From Neodiprion pinetum (lineage: Eukaryota > Arthropoda > Insecta > Hymenoptera > Diprionidae): 64,000 nucleotides of DNA. Location: NCBI RefSeq assembly GCF_021155775.2, contig NC_060232.1, positions 16,933,922 through 16,997,921 on the forward strand, given 5' to 3'. The position numbers and the translations under genes are program-made. Positions within the stretch are counted from its first letter, which is position 1, and each line of letters begins with the position of its first letter. Shown here piece by piece: positions 55,732 through 64,000 of the stretch. The notes beneath the pieces are model-generated. The model had not been told where the DNA came from. It made no database searches and saw only the letters and a program-made list of their open reading frames with translations.

Positions 55732-56240
55732 TGTTTTAACGATAAACAACAACGATCGATTAAATCTTAGGGAGTGAAAGTGAGTTGGAGGACCCAGTGT
55801 ATAGAAAGAATGAAGGAGGAAAACTCAATAGACAGGATCAAATAATTCTTACTTACAGTTTCGTTATACTTGTACGTTTCTCGTACTTTCAATCTTAGTC
55901 CGGGCTTCTCGGGGATCGACTCTTTTAATATTCTTCGTTACATGATGTCAATAATCGATGTTACGATACTAATCGGACGCAGCACAGATACAATTACAAA
56001 TATCGTTAAAGCTCGTTCTTCGAGGGTTCGGCACAGAGTGCCCGAGTTAACCCCCACTCTTTCCGCGTGGGTCACCGATACGCTTATTCGGAACGGTACC
56101 GATTGGTTTACTTATTCTCCCAGCTCAAATTCGGTCACGTAAGTATGAATTTATAATCGATCCTTATTTCCTAAGATTCCCGAGGAACCCCGAGTAATGT
56201 GCTCCGACGGTAAGCCCAATAATCGACATCTCCTGTCACA
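55732..56240 (-). repeat. Gypsy-type LTR, 509 bp, with polypurine tract and primer site on opposite sides
   Basis: On the minus strand it starts TGTGACAGGAG (56240), preceded by a polypurine tract AAAAGGGGGGA (56241-56251), and ends TTAAAACA (55732), followed by the primer-binding site. Having both a 3' and a 5' LTR context is what a tandem pair of elements sharing one LTR would give. The plus ORF 55870-56142 is inside the LTR. Confidence 0.75.
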
Positions 56241-56639
56241 TCCCCCCTTTTGATCTTAACGTTGATGGACAATTACCTGTATTTCATCCCACCTCTTGTA
56301 TGACCTTGTAAGTTATTTCTTCTTACTGAAAATAATGAACAACAAAAAAAAAGCAAAAATCTGTATGTAAGTTTGATATTTTCATTCTTCATTCTCTCAT
56401 GGGATGTGGACGAGTTGGATTTAGGCACGCAATTTTTAATTTTAGTCAAGTTCGACTTTTATTTATTTTACCTTAATTCAATAAACATAACTGCTCTAAA
56501 GTCGTTCCGAAAGCAAGAAATTGAAAATCTTAGAAAACAAAACAGACATAAAAGAAAAAAAATCGAATGATAATCGATACATAAGAAAAATAACGTTTTT
56601 ACGATTAAAAAAAAGAGAAAAAAACCTGCCAGGTCGTTC

Positions 56640-58116
56640 ACACGCTGGGTTTCTTGTATTTTGATGGAACGAGGACCGTGTATTCCACGTTATCGTCGAG
56701 TTCTGGACGATCTTCCATAACATTGTCGAGATGTCGATACGTGGGTCGCCAGTATAGGGCTTCCACAGCCAGTTGGCGTTTTTCCTTCGAAAGTTATTGA
56801 GGAGTCGGTATTCGAGGGCTCGCGATTACCGGCTCTGCCTCCAAAGCGTTTTCGCGTAAGAGGAAGGCCCGTATCTTGTTTAGTGGATCGTTGGGTTCAG
56901 AGAATTTCATCTTGATTCTCTTCTTCAATGTCGAATCTCCCTCTCCGAGTAGTGCTCGGTGATCTTCCGGGACTCTCCAAGTGGGCCATGTGGCATAATT
57001 AAGTATCAGCCAGTCGACGATGCGTTAGTATCGAATGTTACAGTCCGGTCACTCCGGGCAGAAAAGTGACAGGTCTCTAGATCATCCCACGCATCTCTCC
57101 AGCATCTTCTCATGTTTGACGTCATGGGGGTATATGCAGTCTTGAGTATCGAATCCCTCGGCTCCGCATATATGGCAGAATCCCGGTCTGTATGGGAGCT
57201 GACACTTCCACAAGTGGTGAGTCTCCGATCGACAGTTAAAGCAAACCGATTACATGTTGTTTTCCTACCTGAGTGATGTAGGTTTGTGTACCACGATCGA
57301 CTTTCCGAGCGGTAATTTTGTCGACGAGGATTTGTCTCTCCTCATGACCAGCTTGGCCAATTGTTCTTGGGTGAGGAATCGACAGTCAGTGTAGAATAGT
57401 CGATTTCTTCTCCCTCTTTCTTGTGGCTGGATGATGTTCAATTCTTCCAGGACTTCGTAAAACGACGGCAGTATCGTTGTGGGGGCTGGTTTGACCATTA
57501 CTGACGGCGCAAGCAGTGCCCTTGGGTTGTCAGTCGAGAGCCTGTCTCTTGACAAGGCCGCTGATTTCTCCTTCGGATGGTTGGCACTTTTGTTACGTCG
57601 ACGCAATCGATTTTCCTTCTCGATGTCCTCTGGAGTACAGATGGTGTAGGTCGACGTAAGTTCTGGCGGCAAGAGATTTTTGATCTGCTCGAGGATCTTT
57701 CCTACCTCAAAGGCGGTGTCTGGAGTCTTTTAGGTTTTGGGGATTGCTCCGGTCGATCGAATGGCTCCTTGTTGAAGAGGGCTAAGCTTCAATTCGTCCC
57801 TCCTCGCTAGGGCGCACAGTTTCTCGAATGGAGACCCTGACGATTCCTCGACGGAGAGCTTGCTGCGTGACGTTGTATGTTCTGCCGATTGAGAAACATC
57901 GTCTCACTCGTTCGATGTCGCTCCTTCCTTTTCTATCGCGTCGAGTGCGGGGTCATTTACTGACCAACTCTCCGACGTATTGCCGCTCTGGAGACCTTTG
58001 ATTTTGCGGCTCACTTCCTCCAGTTGAGCTTGGATCGCCAGCTTCTGTTGTAGGAGTTCGTCCAACTTCTCGCTCGACCCTTGCGTGATTTCGGAGTTCT
58101 CCGGTGACAATAACAT
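56640..58116 (-). pseudogene. Gag-like protein with two zinc knuckles, broken
   Basis: Starts MLLSPENSEITQG with a helical stretch LQQKLAIQAQLEEVSRKIKG (58116-57904), a stop, then a frame with FEVGKILEQIKNLLPPELTS and EDIEKENRLRRRNKS (57672-57265), RLFYTDCRFLTQEQLAKLV, then CFNCRSETHHLWKC (CX2CX4HX4C, about 57190-57235) and FCHICGAEGFDTQDC (second knuckle, His replaced by Phe). The tail to 56640 (WPTWRVPEDHRALLGEGD, VEALYWRPTYRHLDNV, YTVLVPSKYK) includes stops. It resembles hymenopteran Gypsy gag proteins. Unusually it lies downstream of an integrase tail and upstream of the polypurine tract and LTR. Confidence 0.65.
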
Positions 58117-58171
58117 CGTTTCCCTCGATGACTGTTGTTTCTTCGTTAGTTTCGTTCTGTAAGGTAATTTT

Positions 58172-58495
58172 TCAAATTTTCCTTAAGCTCCGTCGCAGTG
58201 TTTTTAAGTCGGATATATAATATTTTCCAAGCTTTTTATTTTTATTATCAACCAGTTCGACAGTCATTGGACCAAGAATCTTTTTTACTCTAGCTGGACC
58301 TGGATAACGGTGCGTCAGCTTGGCATTGTAACCCTCTGTCTTGTTACTTAATTTTTTATTCGGGAGAAATACTTCTGTTCCTTCTTTTATATCGACCTGA
58401 AGAATTTTATCTTCGTTTCGCCTGGTAAGTCTACTGTTGAGATATTTTTTGAGATAGATTTCAATTTTATGTCGAAACTCGTCGATTTTATTCAT
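58172..58495 (-). pseudogene. Gypsy integrase C-terminal end, cut by a Polinton
   Basis: MNKIDEFRHKIEIYLKKYL, VDIKEGTEVFLPNKKLSN, YNAKLTHRYPGPARVKKIL and VELVDNKNKKLGKYYISDLK: the F.A.KL.P.Y.GP..V...L...VEL.D pattern is the C-terminal domain of Gypsy integrases. It is open to its stop at 58172. Upstream it is cut at 58503 by the start of the second Polinton. It is followed only 55 bp later by the gag-like ORF. Confidence 0.8.
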
Positions 58496-58503
58496 ACGTT
58501 CAA

Positions 58504-59330
58504 AGTAGTATAGATATGACAGTTCTAGATCAAAACATAGCGGCGTGCCGGCTCCCCCCCTCCGCCCTCCCGGGCAGCCGGTATGTTACCCCCACTATAG
58601 CAAGCCTTTCCCAATGACGTCAGGTTTTTTCCGGATGTGACGTAACCGGCTGACGTGCCCACGGCGGCCATTTTGAAAATGGCGGTCATTTCGACAGCGG
58701 GCATTTTGACGGCGGCCATTTTGATTTTTTTGATGGCGGCAATTTTGATTTTTTGATGGCGACCATTCTGACGGCGGCCATTTTTGATTTTTTGATGGCG
58801 GCCATTTTGATTTTTGCTTAGTCAGACGAGCGGCCATTCACACAGCGGCCATTTTGATTTTTGCTTAGCCGGATGAGCAGCCATTTTGATTTAGCCGGGT
58901 GAGTAGCCATTTTGATTTTTGCTTAGCCGGATGAGCAGCCATTTTGATTTTTGCTTAGCCGGATGAGCAGCCATTTTGATTTTTCATCGTCCGACAGTTT
59001 GATAATATGATTTTCGCTATGACGTCATCAGCATAATCTACCGATTTTGCCGTCTGACGAGCAGCCATTCAGACAGCGGCCATTTTGAATTTTGCTCAGT
59101 CGGATGAGCAGCCATTTTGATTTTTCATCGTCCGACAGTTTGATAATATGATTTTCGCTATGACGTCACCAGTATAATCGACCGATTTTACCGTCTGACG
59201 GTGGCCATTTTGATTTTTGCTCAGTCGGATGGGCGGCCATTTTGATTTTTATCGTCAGACAGTTTGATAATGTGATTTATTTCTTGGTCGGACGAATAGC
59301 CATTTTGATTTTTCGCCGTTACCCGTAAAC
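58504..59330 (+). repeat. Polinton 2 left terminal repeat, rich in GCCATTTTGA
   Basis: More than ten GCCATTTTGA units, many followed by TTTTTGCT(T/C)AG(C/T)CGGATGAGCA in a roughly 36-50 bp rhythm (58840-59310), and two copies of TTTCATCGTCCGACAG...GATTTTCGCTATGACGTCA (58981-59040 and 59123-59167, quoted in parts). The ORFs 58525-58837 (minus) are frames of this repeat. Confidence 0.85.
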
Positions 59331-59520
59331 TTTCGCGCTAATAGTTTGCCTCGGGCGAAAAATAATATTTTCCACGTACTTCGAATACATTCTTGTGTGT
59401 TAATCGACCGGTTGGCGACATCGCAATTAGATAGGCCAGGAATGTTCACTACAATTAGATAGGTCGGGGAATGTTGACGACAATCCGTAAACTTTCACTC
59501 GCGCTAATAGTTTGCTTTGA
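59331..59520 (+). repeat. Subterminal repeat of Polinton 2, copies 1-2
   Basis: CGTAAACTTTC, GCTAATAGTTTGC, GGCGAAAAATAATATTTTC, CTTCGAATACATTCTT and CGCAATTAGATAGG follow one another; the set recurs at 62240-62540. A single version is present in Polinton 1 at 29885-29950 in reverse. Confidence 0.75.
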
Positions 59521-59521
59521 C

Positions 59522-59759
59522 TATCACTCCCCCAAATTCTTACCTTACCCAAGTGCAACACGATTGTCATATGCACGCAAAGAATTGGCACATTTGCGAA
59601 AAACCGTTTACCCCTGAGGAGAAAAAGTGCCACGACCACTGTCACTTCACGGGTAAATATCGTGCTCCTGCTCATAATCGGTGTAATTTGAATTTCAGAG
59701 AGACGCACACAATTCCAATAGTTTTCCACAATTTGTCCGGTTACGATTCTCACTTTTGA
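59522..59759 (+). pseudogene. Polinton 2 polymerase B fragment
   Basis: VQHDCHMHAKNWHICEKPF, CHDHCHFTGKYRAPAHNRC, NFRETHTIPIVFHNLSGYDS: nearly the same as the polymerase zinc-like and exonuclease-region segment of Polinton 1 at 27890-28095, and open to the TGA at 59757. It stands alone, ahead of the more N-terminal fragment at 63000, so the order is rearranged. Confidence 0.85.
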
Positions 59760-60270
59760 TAAAATCCCTCGCGTCAACTTTTCCCTGTGAAATTACCCTT
59801 CTATAATTCTTGTGAGACGAAAGCGCTAAAATCATCATGATACGTAATAACCAGTTTACCGGCGAAGAAATAATTATAGGATTCAGCGATGCGACTTCGG
59901 AGTTTTCGCTCCAAGATCTTCGGCGACTCGTTGAATGTGTCCGGAGAGCTCGTGCGTAACCGCGCAGACAGCACAGGGTATATGTTCAGGACATAACATT
60001 AATCTTGCATTTTCAAAAATGGGGGAAATGAGGTGATCGCGATCTTTTCGGACATCGAACCAGATGACGATGAACGCGAAGCCAATTGGATCGAGCGTCG
60101 TCAGATCAGCGAGGAATAAGATACGTCCCGACGCACAGTGGTCCGAAAGCCCGAATTCTTGGCCAAAACTAATAACTCAAATATTTCTCAGTGAAAATTG
60201 CTAGTATTACTATACCTATAGTTTTTTGGCTTGCTGGTTTCGAAAATGAATGCAAAAATGCGAAATTCAA

Positions 60271-60900
60271 AATGGCGGCCCCAAAATGGCGGATGTTTTT
60301 CGCGAAAAATGATACCAATTCGCTGAAATTCATACTAGTAATGTTTTTGGGGTCGCTGATTCCGAAAAAAAGAACAAAAATGCAAAATTCAAAATGGCGG
60401 CCCCAAAATGGCGGATGTTTTTCGCGAAAAATGATACCAATTCGCTGAAATTCATACTAGTAATGTTTTTGGGGTCGCTGATTCCGAAAAAAAGAACAAA
60501 AATGCAAAATTCAAAATGGCGGCCCCAAAATGGCGGATGTTTTTCGCGAAAAATGATACCAATTCGCTGAAATTCATACTAGTAATGTTTTTGGGGTCGC
60601 TGATTCCGAAAAAAAGAACAAAAATGCAAAATTCAGAATGGCGGCCCCAAAATGGCGGATGTTTTTCGCGAAAAATGATACCAATTCGCTGAAATTCATA
60701 CTAGTAATGTTTTTGGGGTCGCTGATTCCGAAAAAAAGAACAAAAATGCAAAATTCGAAATGGCGGCCCCAAAATGGCGGATGTTTTTCGCGAAAAATGA
60801 TACCAATTCGCTGAAATTCATACTAGTAATGTTTTTGGGGTCGCCGATCCCGAAAACGAATGCAAAAATGCGAAATTAAAAATGGTGGACCGAAAATGGC
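60271..60900. repeat. 122-bp tandem repeat, about five copies
   Basis: The AATGGCGG anchor recurs at 60271, 60393, 60515, 60637 and 60759 with exactly 122 bp spacing and once more, diverged, near 60881. Each unit contains two AAAATGGCGG or similar motifs, GTTTTTCGCGAAAAATGATAC and ACTAGTAATGTTTTTGGGG (quoted partly). The middle copies are nearly identical, which suggests recent amplification or unequal exchange. The ORF 60191-60448 is a frame of the array. Confidence 0.95.
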
Positions 60901-61071
60901 GGGAATATTCCGTGAAAAATGATACAACTTTGTTGAAAGTGATATTTTGTAAATTAATTTCTTTAATTCTTACAGATTTTTTTCTTGTTTTGTAGAATCC
61001 TCACTTTCATTTGCAGTTGCTTCTTGATCCAGAAAGATGACCTATTTTTGTGAATAATTAAATTAGTTACT

Positions 61072-62107
61072 TCATATGCTGTTACACTTAGGTACATTAC
61101 TTTGTATATAATCAATATTTACCGTAACGCTTATCGACTGATCCAACCAGCTTTTGTTATTTTTCAGAAAACGATTCTTAATGCGGCAAGCATTTTGCCA
61201 TTTTATTTTGAAATTGCAAATAACTTTTTTTAACGCCTGTCGCGAACGATCTTCGATGCGAAAAAAATGTGGTGCTTTATTGAGCAGTTTAACGCCCAAA
61301 TTTTCGATAAGGTCATCGAGATTTTCGTCCCATTCCTCATGCACGGCATCAAACAGTTGCTGTCGTGTCCACTGCATAACCTCCATCTTGGATCCTATCA
61401 TTGAAAATGCAAATATTTTACTTACTTTTGATAATTTATAAATTAGAATTATTCACTTTCGTGATAATATTCAGTAGTGCGAGTCCAATGAAATTCAAAT
61501 TGGACACTATGTACATTACATCAGATACATTTGTAACAGTCCTCAGGTATATGTAAACAAAAGAAAAAGTCTGCATCGCCGCGCTACACTAATCCCACGA
61601 GGCGGGACACGAGGCTCCGACCGAGTCGACAAAACACTGCTTCAAAGAATGCTTATTTTTGACCAATGGAGCAAAAACGAGCAGGCGATGCCAACGGTTT
61701 CACATTCTCTATACTTTTTCACACTAGGAATCGTTGAGATCTCCGCAGGATCTCCGGGGATCATAACTAATTCTCTACAGATAGTAATGCAATTCAATGA
61801 AATAGGTTATTTTGCAGCACTCGTATTGCATCATTAATATCATCGCCATAAATTCCGAAACTTGGTTCTTTCACAAAATTTATGTAATTCACTTACCTTG
61901 AGGAATAATATCCATTTTGGTTGACTCGATTTTGATGCAAATTGAAAAAACTATAGCCTTTTTTATCCCGCGCTCGAAAGCGTGCACACACCACAGTCCC
62001 GCGCGAGTCTTGACAAAGGTCACTTTCGAGGGTTTACCACAGGCCATAGAATGAATATAAACATCTGTCCTTTTGGATTTCAAAGCTCTAATGCTATCTA
62101 TTGACAA
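61072..62107 (-). CDS. Unrecognised two-exon gene carried by the Transib-like element
   Basis: Exon 1 (62107-61897, or from the later ATG at 61915) ends GGTAAGTG; exon 2 (61394-61072) starts after TGATAG; the phase fits and gives 177 residues (or 113 from the later Met) without a stop. Exon 2 reads MEVMQWTRQQLFDAVHEEW, DDLIENLGVKLLNKAPHFF, DRSRQALKKVICNFKIKW and KNNKSWLDQSISV: helical, mixed charge, no motif I can name. It has no catalytic triad and is not a transposase. It may be a captured gene or an element-specific regulator. The intron is long (502 bp) and the exon 1 start is uncertain. Confidence 0.5.
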
Positions 62108-62239
62108 ATATGTGAAGCTTTACCCCGGATGATAACTTTCGGTTTTGGGGGTTTTGGCCAGGAATTCGGGCTTTCGGACCACTGTGCGACGTATGATTGT
62201 GCGCCCGGAAAACGTTCAAGGACTGCAGCAGTGTTAGCC

Positions 62240-62540
62240 CTCAGAGCGAAAATAATATTTTCACCATACTTCGAATACATTCTTTGTGTTAATTGACCGG
62301 ATGGCAACATCGCAATTAGATAGGTTGGGGATGTTCACCACAATTAGATAGGTCGGGAATGTTGATGACAACCCGTAAACTTTCACGCTAATAGTTTACT
62401 CTCAGGGCGAAAATAATATTTTCAACATACTTCGAATACATTCTTTTCTGCTAATCGACCGGGTGGCGACACCGCAATTAGATAGGCTGGGAATGTTGAT
62501 GGTGATCCGTGAACTTTGACGCTAATAGTTTACCTCTAGG
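62240..62540 (+). repeat. Subterminal repeat of Polinton 2, copies 3-4
   Basis: Two further copies of the AATAATATTTTC / CTTCGAATACATTCTT / CGCAATTAGATAGG set described at 59331, about 155 bp apart. They lead directly into the promoter of the small gene. Confidence 0.75.
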
Positions 62541-62561
62541 CTTATTTTCCACTCGATGGGG

Positions 62562-62569
62562 TATATAAA
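62562..62569 (+). promoter_or_regulatory. TATA box of the small Polinton gene
   Basis: TATATAAA, preceded by GATGGGG, 96 bp before the ATG at 62665. The intervening leader contains CTCATCGTCTC. The spacing suits a TATA-driven polymerase II promoter. It lies right after the subterminal repeats, so those may contain upstream elements. Confidence 0.6.
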
Positions 62570-62664
62570 ACGTGGGCCTATTCCGATGATGACGCTGGTC
62601 TCATCGTCTCTTCGCGTCGTGAACTGCACTTACTAGTGAAAAACAAGAAACCGATTGAAACGCG

Positions 62665-62979
62665 ATGGATCTAACAAAAGTTAACCACGTCGGCCGTCTG
62701 GAGAATCCGCCAACCAAGAAGATGTCGGAACTTGAAATTGGAGCGGCGTACAACATCATGGGCTTACGGCTGGTCAAAACGAAATTTGGGGTATGTGTTC
62801 TGGCGACGATCGATGAAGATTACAACGTCTTCTTACCACCGAGAATCGCAAGGGTCCTGCAAGAAGATTCAAATCAGCTGGTTGAAATGTGCAACATGGC
62901 TGGGCAAAATCGCCTGCAAATGAAATATCTTGGTGGGGAATTCAACAAGCTCGAATTTTCATACAGTTATGTGCCATAA
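62665..62979 (+). CDS. Small Polinton protein, possible OB-fold/ssDNA-binding type
   Basis: 104 codons, intact, ATG at 62665 after a good TATA box. MDLTKVNHVGRLENPP, GAAYNIMGLRLVKTKFGVC, VLATIDEDYNVFLPPRIAR and LQMKYLGGEFNKLEF. The alternation of short beta segments (LVKTKFG, VLATID, VFLPPRI, LQMKYLG) resembles small proteins of insect Polintons and related viruses that I would guess bind single-stranded DNA. No homolog is present in Polinton 1 at the corresponding site. Function is inference. Confidence 0.5.
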   Translation: MDLTKVNHVGRLENPPTKKMSELEIGAAYNIMGLRLVKTKFGVCVLATIDEDYNVFLPPRIARVLQEDSNQLVEMCNMAGQNRLQMKYLGGEFNKLEFSYSYVP

Positions 62980-62986
62980 ATAAACT

Positions 62987-63445
62987 ATGCGATCCCCAAC
63001 CACCACCTCTACAAAAATTCATCCGCGAGGGGATGAAAGCAGGCGTGCTGGAGATCGAACTTTCGCCAACCGGATACGAACGGGAGTTGTAACGAATCTC
63101 GGAAATATCAACCGGTACCAGCCTCTCGCTGCGGGGCTTTCGACATTCGTTGAGCTGCCCAAGGACATTCAGCGGAAGAGGGCGGTGGTGAACGTGAAAA
63201 ACAAAGATGAAAGATGCCTTCTCTGGCCCATCACTGCAGCCCGCCACCCGGCCAACACCCCCACCGATAGAACTAGCCATTATCGCCGCTTTATCTCCGA
63301 GTTGGACTGTACAGGTATCAAATTCCCTGCCACTCTACATGATGTGAAAAAGCTTGAGATTCCATATTGATACCTGGACAGACCGACACCCTACCTTGGG
63401 GGTTTGTCCCAGCCCCCTGATAGCTATAGGATAAAACTGTACACG
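62987..63445 (+). pseudogene. Polinton 2 polymerase B, ends joined by large deletions
   Basis: After KIHPRGDESRRAGDR, FANRIRTGVVTNLG is joined directly to NINRYQPLAAGLSTFVELP, skipping about 110 codons present in Polinton 1. Then AVVNVKNKDERCLLWPIT, SELDCTGIKFPATLHDVKKLE, after which the sequence jumps to the last codons of the gene (GACAGACCGACACCCTACC, 63380 on, matching 25950-26000 reversed). So the catalytic centre is gone, yet the first part reads open over 127 codons (62987-63370). Confidence 0.82.
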
Positions 63446-63547
63446 TTTAATTATTGTGAATATTTACGCTTGACGCCTCGGGCGATCCGCCATCATGCGG
63501 AAACGATTTAGACTAGATTTGAAAATCTGAATTCATATACTTAACAT

Positions 63548-63642
<95 letters not shown>

Positions 63643-64000
63643 TTCATTGATTTATTTATTTATTTATCATCAATATATTGAGAAATTATTCATTTTTGTT
63701 CGTTTACCACGTGAAAAGTTTTCAGAAAACGAAAAAAAGTTTTCAGAAAATGAAAAAAAGTTTTCCGAAAACTTTTTTCCCATTTGATTAACACGTAAAA
63801 AAAGTTTTCAGGAAATGAAAATAAGTTTTCTGAAAACGAAAAAAAGTTTTCTGAAAATGAAAATAAGTTTTCTGAAAATGAAAAAAAGTTTTCTGAAAAT
63901 GAAAAAAATAAAATGTGTAATAATCGTATGGAAAAATTGCAGATTATTATTATTATTATTATTATTTTCATGGCATCGAGTACGGCATATGTGCATGCGA
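63446..64000. repeat. Low-complexity gap with (ATTT)n and 20-bp tandem repeats
   Basis: 63541-63670 is a (TTTA)n microsatellite of about 30 units. 63700-63910 consists of about nine tandem units of roughly 20 bp of the type GAAAAAAAGTTTTC(A/T)GAAAA, self-complementary in part. TTATTATTATT follows (63942-63965). The same gap in Polinton 1 (25560-25830) holds a shorter version. ORF 63690-63971 is a frame of the repeat. Confidence 0.9.

Larger units (their letters stand above)
60134..62187 (-). mobile_element. Transib-like element with RSS-heptamer ends and CGACG duplication
   Basis: The left end is CACAGTGGTCCGAAAGCCCG (60134) continuing AATTCTTGGCCAAAAC; the right end is its reverse complement (62187) with one mismatch, so the inverted repeats are about 36 bp. 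A perfect 5-bp target duplication CGACG lies at 60129-60133 and 62188-62192. Transib termini begin CACAGTG/CACAATG-like, the same heptamer as V(D)J recombination signals, and Transibs favour 5-bp GC-rich targets. No DDE transposase is present. It carries a 122-bp tandem array and an intact two-exon gene. Confidence 0.8.
58504..64000 (+). mobile_element. Second Polinton, internally deleted, runs off the right edge
   Basis: Begins AGTAGTATAGATATGACAG (58504), homologous to the right end of Polinton 1, followed by a long terminal repeat with many GCCATTTTGATTTTT units, then polymerase B fragments and the same low-complexity gap in the same order as Polinton 1 read backwards. A Transib-like element (60134-62187) is inserted in it. 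The polymerase has lost most of its middle. Further genes may lie beyond 64000. Confidence 0.85.

Noticed and set aside
58525..58837. Lys/Pro-rich ORFs (KMPAVEM, KNQKWPP)
   Set aside because: Frames of the GCCATTTTGATTTTT repeat in the Polinton end.
60191..60448. 85-codon ORF with internal repeat
   Set aside because: Frame through the 122-bp tandem array.
60271..60900. CRISPR-like array (regular spacing)
   Set aside because: Units are repeated along their full 122 bp without unique spacers, in a eukaryotic transposon.
1..64000. tRNA genes
   Set aside because: No cloverleaf with A and B boxes was noticed by eye; a covariance search would be decisive.

Overview
The window is a gene-poor, AT-rich stretch of an insect genome, possibly hymenopteran (low confidence). 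Introns are mostly 70-240 bp. The transposon families are those common in insects: Polinton/Maverick, BEL/Pao, Gypsy, Kolobok, Tc1/mariner, Transib-like and CACTA-like. I see no ordinary host housekeeping gene. Almost everything recognisable is a transposable element, many inserted inside one another.

Layout. 1-4.3 kb: the N-terminal exons of a CACTA-like transposase (minus), divergent from an intact six-exon BEN-domain gene (plus). 4.3-7.5 kb: AT-rich duplications, a large palindrome, a dispersed repeat and a GC-rich non-coding island. 7.57-15.7 kb: a decayed Gypsy element (minus) whose integrase is followed, in the same frame, by a deoxynucleoside kinase; its gag is split by a 2.2 kb element with about 0.5 kb inverted ends. 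17.69-30.22 kb: a nearly complete but mostly inactivated Polinton with major and minor capsid proteins, cysteine protease, PLA2-like protein, packaging ATPase, DUF8207-type protein, a duplicated small protein, integrase and DNA polymerase B. 30.2-39.3 kb: a BEL/Pao element (minus) broken by a Tc1/mariner-like element (TA target duplication), a Kolobok-like element (TTAA target duplication) and the Polinton end. 41.65-42.7 kb: an inverted second copy of the 5.65-6.42 kb repeat. 44.0-55.4 kb: a candidate 11.4 kb CACTA-like transposon with inverted CCCACATA ends, GGATATCC/GGACGTCC-rich subterminal zones, a TNP2-type transposase and an intact five-exon DUF4806 gene. 55.7-58.5 kb: a Gypsy LTR with both a primer-binding site and a polypurine tract, a gag-like zinc-knuckle ORF and an integrase tail. 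58.5-64 kb: the start of a second, internally deleted Polinton containing a 2.05 kb Transib-like element.

Most exciting: (i) the kinase riding in frame behind a Gypsy integrase; (ii) CACTA-like transposases paired with small regulatory-type partners (DUF4806 in one, BEN in the other), with terminal repeat zones reminiscent of plant TNPA-binding regions; (iii) a Transib-like element with RSS-heptamer ends and a perfect CGACG duplication that carries an unrecognised intact two-exon gene instead of a transposase.
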